From NCBI RefSeq assembly GCF_000003605.2, contig NW_003145790.1:139426-203425 (forward strand): a stretch of 64,000 nt of DNA, read 5' to 3'. The notes beneath the pieces are model-generated. The model saw nothing but the letters and a program-made list of their open reading frames with translations, searched no databases and had not been told where the DNA came from. This DNA is from Saccoglossus kowalevskii. Lineage: Eukaryota > Hemichordata > Enteropneusta > Harrimaniidae. The position numbers were made by a program, and so were the translations under genes. Within the stretch, counting starts at the first letter, position 1; each line of letters begins with the position of its first letter. Below, piece after piece: positions 1 to 11,600 of the stretch.

Positions 1-99
1 ACCATAAAGTATGCATTCAGACAGTACGCCGCTGCGCGTCGGTCGATACTCCAGCTCTACTGTCGTCGTGCATACTTTGAGGTATCCCCGTAATGACTT
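1..99. mobile_element. MITE family A, copy 1 (cut by window edge)
   Basis: This is a non-autonomous inverted-repeat element that is GC-richer than its surroundings. Its right end (about 69-99) reads GCATACTTTGAGGTATCCCC followed by GTAATGACTT. Its reverse complement aligns almost throughout with the element at 27485-27614, including the inner segment containing GTACGCCG and GCGCGTCG. The left TIR is truncated at the window start, where AAAGTATGCATTC is still visible. It has no coding capacity. The transposase superfamily is not clear from the ends. It is a member of a repeat family defined only by comparison within this window. Confidence 0.7.
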
Positions 100-3000
100 C
101 ATATTCTGTAGATTGCTATTTATATAATGTCTTTGTTGTTCTCTGGCAACGAGACACAATATCCCACTACCAAACGGTCAATGATCTGCATTATGAGATT
201 ATTTAGTTTAAAAGCTAACACGCATTTGAAGGATTAATGTCGTATTGCCGTAAGATCTACAGAACCATTATCAGATTAGAACCAACCAATTCAGAGTCTC
301 TTTCCGTAAATCCTGCATATTAAATTAACATGACAAAAAGAACCAACGACATATATATCAGGTGGACATGCCAACTATATTGGAAAATCACATCACAAGT
401 ATTACACAAACCGACATGGATGCAATTACTTGCTTTGCCAAGACGCTTTGCAAAGCATACAACGTCGGCAGTCCGTATTTATCGATCACTAACCGCATCT
501 GTCGGATAATACATAACAAGAAATCACTCATAAGACAAGGGTCGCTACAAGGTTAATGGCAACGAATCAAATCGAATAAAAGTGATCTACGTTAATAAGT
601 TACAACACATGATTCTTAACCCCGCAATACAATTACTGTTTTCATTCGGCGGATAATCAAGATCGTGCGCGTACACGCGTATGGGGATAGTTCCTATCCG
701 TGATGTCATTAAAAATGACGGGAAGCCATAACCGGTTACTTCCTCCTCGTCATTGTGTTTTAATCTATGCAATATCAGGCCATGTTATACAATTCAACCA
801 ATGAAGCCGACGTCACATTAGTTATCACGCTATCTCGCTAATTCGTTATCCTTAAAGGGCGAGCGCCGTCCTACTTTCTGCAGGTGACACATTCACTATG
901 AATCAAAATTAAAAAAATAAATCATAAGATCAAACTTCATTTACTGTTCATCTGTTTAGTGGAATAAAAACATGTGACAGAATGATTATAAACCATTGCC
1001 TTTAATAGTGTAGTTACACTTTATTTTACTTTTTAGACACTATACAAGGGGCACTAGGCTTTGATTATGTAGACAATTGCTGATAATCAGAACGAATTTA
1101 AAGTTGGTCATCCAAAATGTCTATAATTCTGCGATATCTCTTAAACGGTCGCCAAAGTCTCGCTGTTAGTGTAAGAACTCACATCTTCGTCAACAAGTAC
1201 TCCATTCATAATCACACCCCCTGTTCTAATTACCGAGATTACATACATCGGGAGGGGGGACGCAGTCAACAGGAGAGAATTTGATATAAAATGCATGTTG
1301 TGGTGCTCTCTTGCTTTCCACAAGACCTCCGCACATTTTTGCGTCTAAATTTTATAGAAAATTATGTTAATTCACAGAAATAAAATAATCAGCAAGCACT
1401 ACTTGAATATAACAAAAACATAAATTTGTCTACTGAGAAATGTAATGAACGGTTCTGGAATAAATATTGTTAACGTGATATAAGTTGTGAATGTCAGCTG
1501 TTAAATTCTGTATTTGCATAAAGTGTCTGGTTGTCAAGTTCATTGACACACTACATGGTGTTTACCAAAATGTTAATGTAAGTGTATGAATGAATTGCGT
1601 CACTCGTCTGTCTGTGTCGTGCGAGCTTCCCTCAAGCAGAGTAACTGCTGTGCCATCATTCTCTTCATCACATCATTCGCAACAGTGCCGGTTACAAGAG
1701 AGACATTACACATTTACCTATATTAGTAAAGAAAAAATAAACAGCGCGTATTTGTCTTTTTCAGTGACTGTGCAAAATCACATCGGCACTGTTTTACTAA
1801 AGCGAGATGTTAGCTAGTGTGTGTAGTGGAGTGTTACAGGCCGATTTGACATTTCAAAACAACTTAAAAAAGAAAGCTCTTATATATAAAGTGGTGTCTA
1901 GATACAAGGCAGGAAATGTCAACTATATTATTTCAGAGTTGCGTAATCACTTTGACATTTTCACTGACATCAACATAATTCATCTACAACTGTGTGTTAA
2001 GAGTTAACTACACAAATTTTTGTTTCCGAATGCGGTGACACAAAGGAACAATGACACTAATATGCAGCAGAATAAATGTGAGGTTTTCTCAAAATAATGA
2101 AATATTTCAGTATTTTTTTTATCACTTTGTTCTGTAATATAGCATCGCAACGAATGCGCGAGATTAAATTATTTGACATGCTCACAAATGACAGGTGGTC
2201 CTTTGAGAAAACGCCGACCATTAGTTTAAACTACACGGATTAATTGCGGATGCATATAATTTTTAAGGTGAAACATGTCGCGGATGAAAGAAATTGACAA
2301 AAAATATATTTCCGTTAATAGAAGGTACTGTACAGCCTCCGTAGAACAATGAGACGAATAACATGAGGTAAAGATATTCACAAATTACAAGAAACAGTTT
2401 CGAGTGTTACTGCTTTTGGTTTAATTTATGAATGTTAATTGGTATGACAAAAGCATTTAAACGATTTACGATATCATTTCATTATGTGTTGTATGAAAAT
2501 GATGAGAATGCCAAGGATATATGAATGTGTAATCGTTAAAGTATGAGTTCATATTGCGATAAGAATCGGGAGAAGTTGTTCCTATTGTATGTTATATACA
2601 GAAAATCTAACAAATCATCATCGTTATTCTCATAAAACGTTGACTGCACTGTATTCGTCGAATTGGCGGGTTTGATAATATTTAAAGTCATTATACACAA
2701 TTTCCCATTGCAAGGAACCGCCACAGTGATTATCCGTGTACAGGTAATATCGCAGAGTGCAAGTGACGTAATCTACAAGAAATCATTTGAAAAGTTGACA
2801 AGGTTGACGAATTATCTGATAGACAAGAGACATATCGGAATACATTAACGATGAAGACATATTAAATTACTCTCGTCTTCACAATTACGTTTCTCTGAAA
2901 ATCGTTATCAATCGAAAAGTGATTTAGGAAACTTTTCAATAAATAATAGATTGGAAACGTGCATCTGATAAGTTACACTATGCACATCCTAAGTACTATG

Positions 3001-4559
3001 GAAAATGAAATTAACGTTTCAAAAAGATTCGAATATGGTTGATAATATCAATACTTTCTTCAATATACCATTATCCAAGAAATGCGCAGGAACTCGCGCT
3101 GCATTGCGTTCTACACAAGACTCATGTGACCTTTACAATATTGTTTTTTTTCGATATTTGAAAGCGCGTTGGTCGACAGCTGCGACGCTTAAAACAAAGA
3201 TCATGCATAGATTGGTAGGAATTGCGATTAAGTAAGGAAACTCTATCATATTAATTTAATTAATGATAACATAGAAGAAATACTAATATTTTACAAAATG
3301 AAACTCCAATCATGTTGGAAATGGACAAAATAAGAACACGTGGGCGTAACTAAAGATCTTACATATTACGTTAGATTTGAGGTGTTCATGTACGTCTGTC
3401 TCTTAGTATTGAAAGATTAATTATTCATTGCAACGGAAATATCTGCTTTCAAGATGAAAGGAGTAACGTAATAGCTTTGATATGGGCTTGGCATTTATTA
3501 ATATATATGATTCAATGTGCTTTAAGGTGTTTTTATTTCTGGATTGAAGTATCATTTTCCCCTTAACTTCAATATATAATGAGATATATGTTTGAAAATT
3601 TTAAAAATTGACGATACAACTCCCTATATATGCTATGATGATATCTCTCATTTAATGCAGTAATGAATGCCATTAATTTTTATAAAAAAAGGCGTTCTAT
3701 ATTGCTTTTCAATGAATAATATCACTACATAGAATTTTGAGTATCAATGTTCACGTTATTGTCTATAAATATTAATTGTGAACGGATAATTTGCTATCGT
3801 CTTGTGAATGTGTCATTGACCCCTTCTAATGAATCTCAATACTGCGTCGGTAATAGTTTCGGACATCACGACGTTCGAGCATGGTAATCATGCGCAGACA
3901 ACACCATGTCTGGCACATCTGACTGCCTCTCCTTTTATTTGGGATTTGATTATAAAATATTGCAAAAATGGGAAAAACGCTAATGAGTTTTGCATAAACG
4001 TGGCAAACAATCATCATAAAAATGATCATAAAAAAATATTATTTAGTTTTTAATATATGCATCAAAAACAGCAGATGAGAGCCCATTTTTTGATGAATAT
4101 CTACCTACCTGAGACAATGGTGTATCTTGAAGTAATGAGTAAAGATATCATATTGGGCGAACTAACAAACATGACTATTTGTCGGTTATTATGTATACAA
4201 TAAGAACGAGCCAGTGGATAATTGGACGTCCTGTCACATCCGGGAACTTTCTCAGTTACTGTGCAGTTAAATATAAACGGTTTAAGTTCCAGGTACGCTG
4301 TAGGGCAGCTTCACAGTCCTCGTTTTAGTGAAGCAACCATTGCAAACTACTCAAATTAATTAATTAAAACAAATACGTATATTCTGATAAGATACATTTT
4401 CTGCAAGATATATCCATTATTTTTTGTATTCATCACATGTCAACTACTTAAGAATTAAAATAATATGCACAAAAAAACAAACGTGCAAATAAATTATGTT
4501 CCTCGTTAATAAATACCATTATTATAACCATGCGTCACAATCACTAACTTTGAAGCGGA
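100..4559. other. Intergenic, no gene recognised
   Basis: This stretch is A+T-rich and holds only short open frames with no recognisable domain. It contains a 17-base alternating purine-pyrimidine palindrome at 666-682 and a few AT tracts. A minus-strand frame at 587-772 has a balanced residue composition, but it is short and lacks clear splice signals. I see no RNA gene and no transposon ends here. Confidence 0.6.
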
Positions 4560-4610
4560 CGACTCCAGGAAAAAAGAAAGGAAACTAGTCAAAAACAACG
4601 TAGTCTTAAT

Positions 4611-5325
4611 GCCTCAAAAGAAGGAAGCAACAACCACAGAAAAAAATGGCACCGATAACGACAGAAAGGTAGGTTGATACTAACAACGAGTCACAGGGCC
4701 GCATTATCCAAGATGGCGACTTCGAGAAAGCCATGGAACTCGCGGAAGATCAGAGATCAGTAGTAGTCCTTAGACTGTTGCTCTAGATCAGGAAGAAAGT
4801 CTCGAAAATCGATCCACTAAAGGAGCAACTTACAGAAACAACCAAAAAAGTATCGGACATTGAGGTTTATTTAAACCAGACGAGTGATCGCATCGACGAC
4901 CAAAGCAGCCGATGTAGAAGAAGAACTGGCGGACAAAATAAAGGAGCTAAATAACAGAGTAAAGATAATAGAAATAATGAATGAAGATTTAGAAAACAGA
5001 GAGAGAAAAATAAACCTAAACTTTTTCAAATTTGAAAAAGGAATAAAAAAGAAGAAAAATCCTGTGACCAGTTCATAGTGAAGTTCATCATATTCCACAT
5101 GAAAGTGAGGGGCATTGTAGACCGTGTGACCATCCACCGTGCACAGAGGGTACCAGCATACTTTAATCGGGAAACCACGGCTTATTAGTGGCTTATAAAG
5201 GTGGGATTTGCCAGAAATATTTTGTATGCTGGAAAGAAAATATTCGTGACCAACGATTTGAGCAAAAATTGTACTAACCGAAAGAAAAAGACTGTCTGTC
5301 TACCGAAAGAAATTTCAAAGTAAAA
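4611..5325 (+). pseudogene. LINE ORF1 remnant (RNA-binding protein)
   Basis: In L1-type elements ORF1 makes a trimeric RNA-binding chaperone that coats the element RNA. Here a charged coiled coil (about 4799-5010) contains heptad-like stretches such as ADVEEELADKIKELNNRVK. It is followed by an RRM-like part with IVDRVTIHRAQRVP at about 5107-5150, equivalent to the family's IERAHRVG motif. A C-terminal part reads GKKIFVTNDLSKNCTNRKKK (about 5230-5293), matching the IFVNEDFSKEV-R-KRK pattern of L1 ORF1p. The frame is interrupted by stops and at least one frameshift, and only about 65 codons are open in one run (4884-5078). The first methionine cannot be fixed. The ORF1 identity is an inference from these motifs and from its position upstream of ORF2. 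Confidence 0.75.
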
Positions 5326-5715
5326 CCAAAAGAAAAAGTGTTACATAGCGTGGCGTGCACCACCAACCTGCATGATCGAAGACAGCAGAGAAAACTTAAG
5401 GCCGTGATGGTAAAGGACTTGTCAACTCTCAGTTAAGACTTTTATTATATGAAGCCTCATGGGCATTTATTAAGTTTATCTCTGACTTCCCATTACAGAA
5501 CTTGCAATTAGGGTCATTAGTATGAAAATGTGCATGAAACGATTCAAACATATTCATATTGAGTACCTGGGAGCCGTCCAATGCTGCAGTACTTTACTGT
5601 TATCGTGTGTCTTTTGGTTTTAGCCAATGTCTTTAATGTTAGTTCAATTTGTTTGTATTACTTAAAAAAATGGGGCTTATTTAACTTTGTAATTTCTGTA
5701 AAACCAAGCACAAAC

Positions 5716-6360
5716 ATGGAAGAGCTATTATATATTGTGATCCTCAATGTCAGAGGCCTCAAAGACTACAATAAGAGAACTTTGATATAGTATATTTGCA
5801 AGATACACATATCACCTTGGCACATGCGATTTTCTGGTCTTCTCAATTTAAGGGGAAATGTATTTATTCACATGGAACTACCACCAGCAGGGGAGTGATG
5901 ACTATAATTATAAATACTGATATAATTATGAAACTAACAAAGGATACTGATGGGAGAATTTTAATTATTCAAACTGAAATTGATAACTCTCAATATATTC
6001 TACGAAACACTTATGCACCCAATGGAAAATCACAACATGCTGAATTCTTAACTGATTTAAAAACTAATATGATTCCAGATCCAAACAGTACAACAATCTG
6101 GAGGGTGATTTGAACTTTACACTTTATAAATCGGTAGACATTTTTGAGGAAATCACTGAACAATTTAGCTTAGTCGACATTTGGCGAATAAGAAATGAGA
6201 ATAAAAAGCAGTTTACTTTGTGTAGAAAGTGACCTACTATTCAACAAAGCAGACTGGACTACCTAATCATCTCAATTTTGATTTTGAAATTATACCAGGT
6301 TTGGCTTCGAATCACTCTGCTATTTGGCTGCATTTAAAGAAATCCTTGTCAGAAGCATGG
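5716..6360 (+). pseudogene. LINE ORF2 remnant: APE-type endonuclease
   Basis: This is the N-terminal domain of ORF2, which nicks target DNA to prime reverse transcription. A plausible original start is the ATG at 5716, because LNVRGL of the first endonuclease motif follows about 12 codons later. Motifs in order are LNVRGL, LQDTH (normally LQETH, so the catalytic Glu is Asp), YAPNGKSQ, GDLNFTLY (the GDFN motif), QSRLDYLIIS, and SNHSAIW (normally SDHSA, so the catalytic Asp is Asn). Stops and frame changes separate these blocks, for example near 5788 and 6111. Motif order and spacing fit an L1/Tx1 endonuclease well. The substitutions at two catalytic positions mean the domain would be inactive even without the frame breaks. 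Confidence 0.85.
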
Positions 6361-6869
6361 TCCTGCTCACTGGAGGTACACCTCCACTCTAACTCTAAGA
6401 TAAGGAATATGGAAACTTAATAAAGGATAGTATTGAAAACTGGCAGGAAAAATTTAAATACCAGATTACTAAACTAAAGAAAAAGCAAGAAACCGGAAAC
6501 AGGAAATTGAAGACTTGGACCAAAAGAAACTCAACAGAGGTGTAGCGACAGCCCAAATGAGGGAAATTATAGCAATATGGAAGAAATGAAAAGAAAACTA
6601 GAAGACCATTATAATTATAAGTTAGAGGGTGCTATAATAAGATCACGGGCTAGGTGGTATGAAAAAAACAACAGATATTTTCTGAATTAAAAAAACAAAC
6701 AAAAAGAAATCTTGCATCAAACAACTAAAAGTAGAAGGGGACAGAACTCTAAAACAACGAAATGAAATTGTAACAGAAATAAAATCTTTCTAATCCAGGC
6801 TTTACTCAAGTGAGGATTCGATAGAGACCTCTAAATTTCTTAATAATACAACAATTCCAGTGCTGGCAG

Positions 6870-7610
6870 AATGTGAAGGACTTCTAACCTCAAGGGAAAT
6901 TGTTGATACATTAACTTCAATGAAGGAAATTAAAAGCCCATAAAACGATGGCTTAACGGTTGAGTTTTTTTAAGGCATATTGGCCACTGGTAAGAAATCT
7001 GGTTGTGAACTCATTAAACTTGGCCTTTGAGCAGGAAGAATTTTCGACCACTCAGAAACAACGTTTCATTATACCAATAGAAAAACCTGGACTAATTGGA
7101 ATCTGTTCTCCCTGACGTATTTCGTGAAACCCAGGCTGCTGTTGTTAAAGGACGCAATATTAGGGATTATGCAAGATTAATTGGTGAGTTGTATCACTAC
7201 ATAGAACTTATCATTTTAGTGCATTAGAGAAATTTCAATTTGGTCCTCAATTTCAAAAGTGGGTGAAATCATTGTATACAAACATTGTATGTTGCGTGAT
7301 GAATAACAGATATTGTAAGGGATACTTTGGGTTGCAAAGGGAAGTCAGACAAAGAGACCCTCTGTCTCCGATGCTCTTCATTTTAGTTTTAGAAACCCTG
7401 CTAGTGGCTATTACATCAAAACAAGAAATCAAAGGTATTAACATATCCGGAAAAGAAATTAAAGATTTAGCTTTTGCGAAAGACATGTCATGCTTCATTT
7501 CAAACGATAAATCCGCTGATGTGCTATTTAAAATATTGGGGGATTTTGAGAAATGCTCAGGGCTGAAAACTAACAAGGACAAAACTGAAACTGTCTGGCT
7601 TGGTAAATGA
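6870..7610 (+). pseudogene. LINE ORF2 remnant: reverse transcriptase
   Basis: This is the reverse transcriptase of the LINE. Recognisable blocks are NDGLTVEFF (about 6940-6970), LPDVFRETQAAVVKGRNIRD (about 7102-7160), EVRQRDPLSP (7341-7370; family GVRQGDPLSP), LFILVLE, and a polymerase box spelled LAFAKDMSCF at about 7470-7500. The box is normally F-A-D-D, so the first catalytic Asp is Lys (codon 7479-7481). GLKTNKDKTE and VWLG follow. The longest intact run is 7263-7610 (115 residues). Between the IEKPG-like segment near 7085 and LPDV at 7102, the usual NWRPISLLN block of roughly 20-25 residues is absent, pointing to a small deletion. The family call is secure; activity is excluded. Confidence 0.9.
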
Positions 7611-8770
7611 AATGATAGGCAAGATAAACTGTTCGGTGGTTAAATGGTCCACATCTGCTATCAAAATTGTAGGAATTTACTTTTCTCACAACCAAAATGT
7701 AAATAGGAAAATAAATGTTAAAAAAGCTATTCACAATATGAAAATTATTTTGAACACGTGGAAGAGCAGCAAACTTTCGCTTTTTGGTCCAAATTATTAA
7801 ATCTTATGGTATATCCCAGTTCACATATATTATGAGTACAACTGCAGTTGGGAATGCATTTATTCAGGAGGCTCAAAAAACTATGTATAATTTTATATGG
7901 GAAGGAAAAGACAGAATTTCTCGTAGAACTATGATAGGAGATGTGGGCCAGGGAAGTTTTGGTATCCCAGACTTGCATATCCTCATAAAGCAACAGAAGC
8001 TATTGTGGATTAAAAGATATGTGGATTCCAATAATGAACATCCATATAAACTGTTTATTGATAAGCAGTTTAAGAGTATAAGAGGTAATATCATCTTCCA
8101 AAGTAATTATAACACAAAACTTTTACCAATTCACTGTACTGACTTCCTGCGAGAATGTCTTGAAATTTGCGGAGCTGAAATTAAAATGTGTTACAGAAAC
8201 ATAAACCAAGTACTTTGGAATAACGAAAATATAAAAATAGCCGGGGAACCTATTTTTGTTATGGAGAATTGGCTGAAAATAGAATTAAAAGAGTTTCAGA
8301 CTTGTTTAACCGGAATGGACTTATACCATGGGGAACAATAGCCAACAATGAATTGTCTCTATTATATAAACAAAAATGGATTGGTCTTGTTACTGCCATC
8401 TCCGAAAATCTAAAATACAAAAAACACTGACATAGACGAGATAAGCTTATCGGTATCTGGAATTCCAACACCGCTTGATGCGATCTCAAAACCCTGTATA
8501 AAAAAGAATTAATAGACAGGAGATTCATCCCTCCAGTGAGAATGATAAAAAATAGTATCGTCAGCAAAACACGTGAATTTCAGTTTAAGCTTTTACATAC
8601 CATTCTATATACAAATGACAAACTTCGGATAAAAAAAAGTTTCCCACACAGAGAAAGAATTCAGTCAGCAGAATTCAGAAACCCTGGAACATATCTTCTA
8701 TGAATGTGAATATGTTGTTGCACTTTGGAAAGACTTACTTTTAGTTGGGGCAAAATATTGAAACAAAAAA
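7611..8770 (+). pseudogene. LINE ORF2 remnant: C-terminal region
   Basis: The C-terminal part of ORF2 continues after the reverse transcriptase. An open run at 7784-8341 (185 residues) is the longest in the element. It contains the segment SYGISQFTYIMSTTAVGNAF, then IWEGKDRISRRTMIGD and IPDLHILIKQQKLLWIKR, which match the L1/Tx1 pattern of W-G-K-x-K-R-x-x-L then D-x-x-x-x-I-K-A-L-K-x-x-W-I-K-R. Farther on, REFQFKLLHTILYTN (about 8570-8615) and ETLEHIFYECEYVVALWKD (about 8678-8735) correspond to the family's C-terminal H-C motif region. The upstream Cys pair of that zinc-finger-like motif is not visible. Frame changes separate the blocks. Codon use is not different from the surrounding A+T-rich DNA. 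Confidence 0.85.
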
Positions 8771-9164
8771 ATCACCACCGAGTAGAATGTGCTTGATAAT
8801 ATCAGATCCAGTCAATAAATGTTATTATCCTGATAGTTAGGAAACATATTCACCACTGCAAAATGAATGACATAAAACCTAATTTCAAGGATATTCTAAC
8901 GTACATAAAAAGAGACTATCAGTGAGAAAATTGGATAGCAAACCACAAAAACAAAATGATACATTTAATACCATATATAGAATAAAGGGGCAAAAGTTAT
9001 GAACTAGAACTTGAAGACCCACTAGAAAAAATAAGAACTGTACTAAGATAGATAAGCAGTAATCTATTGAATATAATGAACTTAGTGAACCAAAAAGCAA
9101 ACATAAAATTTCTGAAGCTTTGAGAAATGTCACTTTGAAAAAAACTTTGAGCTAATGTAAGCAT

Positions 9165-9231
9165 AACTTTATCCACATATATGTATTTTTTACGAGTACT
9201 CAATAAAACCATATTAAAAAACAAACAAAAA
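9165..9231 (+). other. LINE 3' end with poly(A) signal and A-rich tail
   Basis: AATAAA at about 9202 is followed by an A-rich run broken by C residues, ending near 9231, after which ordinary sequence resumes. This fits the 3' end of an L1/Tx1-type element after decay. No clear target-site duplication was found. Confidence 0.6.
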
Positions 9232-10609
9232 GTTTGGTCTGGTAATTTTTTTCCAAATTAGTGATTAAAAACACGACTTTAAGTTACCCCATCGTCGCGC
9301 TACGTTTTGAGTTGTATGCGTGGGTTTAATATACTGAATCATGAAGTAAGCAGTGACGTCAGGTTATTTATTATAGATCCGTTGCCACTGTTGTTTGAGA
9401 AATTTACAAATATAAATGATACGACCTCTTAAACCTGGTCGTCAATAGCTACCAAGCACACCCTATCACCACCATCTACAGCACAACATATACAAAAATG
9501 TGTTTAAATGAAGTGTCCGGCGTCGTGTTTCTGATGGAACCCGTAACGATACATACGCGTGGGTTACAATCATTGTAACACATTGTAATTGTAACAAACT
9601 ATTCAAATATTAAATTACAAACAGATAAATCATTATATAAAATATCAACTTTTTATATGCAGAATTGTGACAAATCTTGACGATTAATGTGCATGTAATC
9701 GTCCGTTACCATGGAAATGCCCAAATAAGATCCCACTAAAAGATAACACACATGTTTAATATGTTTGGTTGCTACGTAAGATATAATGAGTATACATCTT
9801 TAGTGTTAAAATAAGACATTTCACACAGCATTTATTCTTGTTTTATTCCTATCAATATTATTTTACATAAAGTTTCTATAGTGTTAGTAATGTCTATATT
9901 AAATGCAATTGCAGTATACCAATGTCAGGTGTATTGTGTTATTGTACACGTGTTACCAGCTCGGGAATTCTCTATTTGAAAATTGCCCGTAAGATGGTGT
10001 TATTGCATAAGACGTATCTTCGAAATCTGCCCACGATTTTTTACTTTTCAACACCAATCTCTGGAAGCCTGTAATACTCAGGGTATATACATGTTTCGTA
10101 AACTCATTATGTGAACGTGTACTGCTAATTGTTCACAGAGAACCCAATATAGTGTTGCCTGGCAGGATGGTGTGGTTATGTACTTTACTATAAAAGAGAT
10201 ATACGCTATTTACAAACAACTGAACTGAATAAATGTTCTAATTTTATTTAATGGTAATATCCCTTCGAACCATATCTGTCTATAACACAATGCAGTACTG
10301 CTATTGTGCGTTGATAAAGAATATCATTAGAAACTAGCAGCTAGAACATTTATAAAACTTACAATCTATATATATATATAAATGTATAGAGTAACGACGT
10401 CTAGCAAAACGCGGCGAAATGAAAATGGACGAATATCTTCACAGACTTACTCGATTGCACTATCGTGTTGGAGTTGATCCCAATAGTTTGATCCAAATAT
10501 GCTGGTTGATATTTTCTTAATGTTTATTGTGTTGAAGTATTAACAAATAATTTTAGATTGTTACTGAAAAGTGTTCGAAAGATGAACGAAAAAACAAACA
10601 AACATATTT
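9232..10609. other. Intergenic, no gene recognised
   Basis: A+T-rich sequence without a convincing open frame. It holds a perfect 8+1+8 palindrome at 9563-9579 (GTTACAAT, C, ATTGTAAC) and a short TA run near 10367-10381. Nothing else is recognised. Confidence 0.6.
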
Positions 10610-10641
10610 TGTCATGTTTGTCATGTCATGTCATGTCATGT
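10610..10641 (+). repeat. (GTCAT)n pentanucleotide microsatellite
   Basis: About six GTCAT units in a row, the first imperfect (GTCATGTTT then repeated TCATG). It is simple sequence with no evident function. Confidence 0.85.
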
Positions 10642-10832
10642 GATTGCGTACAACATAGAAAATACTGGACTAATAATACTGATCTTTTCAATTTTTATAT
10701 ATTGAATACACCAGTCAATACAATAATTGTGATATGAAAGTATTCCATTTTATTATTGAAGGAAATCAATCTTTTACACATAATTCTCCTGAAAGAATTT
10801 CCCCCTTACGTGTTTTTGGAAAGAAAAAACCT

Positions 10833-11600
10833 TTTTGTGTATGTGTAATTATACTGACGTACATATGTAATATATGTAAATTTTGTGTATGTGTAATTAT
10901 AGTGACCTACATATGTATTATATGTAAATTCTGTGTATGTGTAATTATACTGACATACGTATGTGTTATATGTAAATTGTGTGTTTGTGTAACTATACTG
11001 ACGTACATATGTAATATATGTAAATTTTGTGTATGTGTAATTATACTGACATACATATGTATTATATGTAAATTGTGTGTATGTGTAACTATACTGACGT
11101 TCATATGTAATATATGTAAATTTTGTGTATGTGTAATTATACTGACATACATATGTATTATATGTAAATTTTGTGTATGTGTAATTATACTGACATACAT
11201 ATGTATTATATGTAAATGTTGTGTATGTGTAATTATATTGACGTACATATGTAATATATGTTAATTTTGTGTATGTGTAATTATACTGACATACATATGT
11301 ATTATATGTAAATTTTGTGTATGTGTAATTATACTGACATACATATGTATTATATGTTAATTTTGTGTATGTGTAATTATACTGACATACATATGTATTA
11401 TATGTAAATTTTGTGTATGTGTAATTATACTGACATACATATGTATTATATGTAAATTTTGTGTATGTGTAATTATACTGACATACATATGTATTATATG
11501 TAAATTTGATGTATGTGTAATTATACTGACATACATATGTAGTATATGTAAATTTTGTGTATATGTAATTATACTGACATACATATTTATTATATGTAAA
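10833..11600 (+). repeat. 48-bp minisatellite, 16 units
   Basis: Sixteen head-to-tail units of exactly 48 bp begin at 10833, 10881, 10929 and so on, and the last ends at 11600. The unit starts TTTTGTGTATGTGTAATTAT and continues through CTGACATACATATGTATTAT to ATGTAAA. Two main variants differ at linked positions: GACGTACATATGTAAT and GACATACATATGTATT. They are mixed in the first nine units, while units 10-14 are almost all the second type. Because 48 is a multiple of three, both strands carry long open frames: + strand 10734-11264 with a 16-residue period such as FCVCVIILTYICIICK, and minus strand 10907-11248 and 11357-11626. I treat these as by-products of the repeat, not genes. Confidence 0.97.

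Larger units (their letters stand above)
4560..9231 (+). mobile_element. Decayed L1/Tx1-type LINE (non-LTR retrotransposon)
   Basis: This is a near full-length non-LTR retrotransposon remnant on the + strand, in the order expected of the L1/Tx1 group. ORF1 has a coiled coil and RNA-binding domain. It is followed by ORF2 with an APE-type endonuclease, reverse transcriptase and C-terminal region, then a short 3' tail with an AATAAA near 9202 and an A-rich run ending near 9231. The reading frame is broken many times by stops and frameshifts. A piece of the RT around 7095 is missing and active-site residues have changed, so it cannot move. The length of about 4.7 kb is shorter than intact relatives (commonly 5-7 kb), which fits internal deletions. 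The 5' boundary is inferred from where LINE-like sequence begins, and I could not confirm a target-site duplication. The clade is assigned from motif spelling, not from a tree. Confidence 0.9.

Noticed and set aside
4871-5137. Minus-strand 88-codon frame rich in Phe and Ser
   Set aside because: It is the complement of the LINE ORF1 coiled-coil region on the + strand.
7253-8567. Several minus-strand frames
   Set aside because: They are complements of the LINE reverse transcriptase and C-terminal region.
10734-11264. 176-codon frame with Cys/Ile-rich 16-residue repeats
   Set aside because: It lies almost wholly in the 48-bp minisatellite, whose unit is a multiple of three. Frames also open on the opposite strand, as expected from the repeat alone.
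10833-11600. CRISPR-like array
   Set aside because: The repeats are contiguous with no unique spacers, and the setting is animal DNA.
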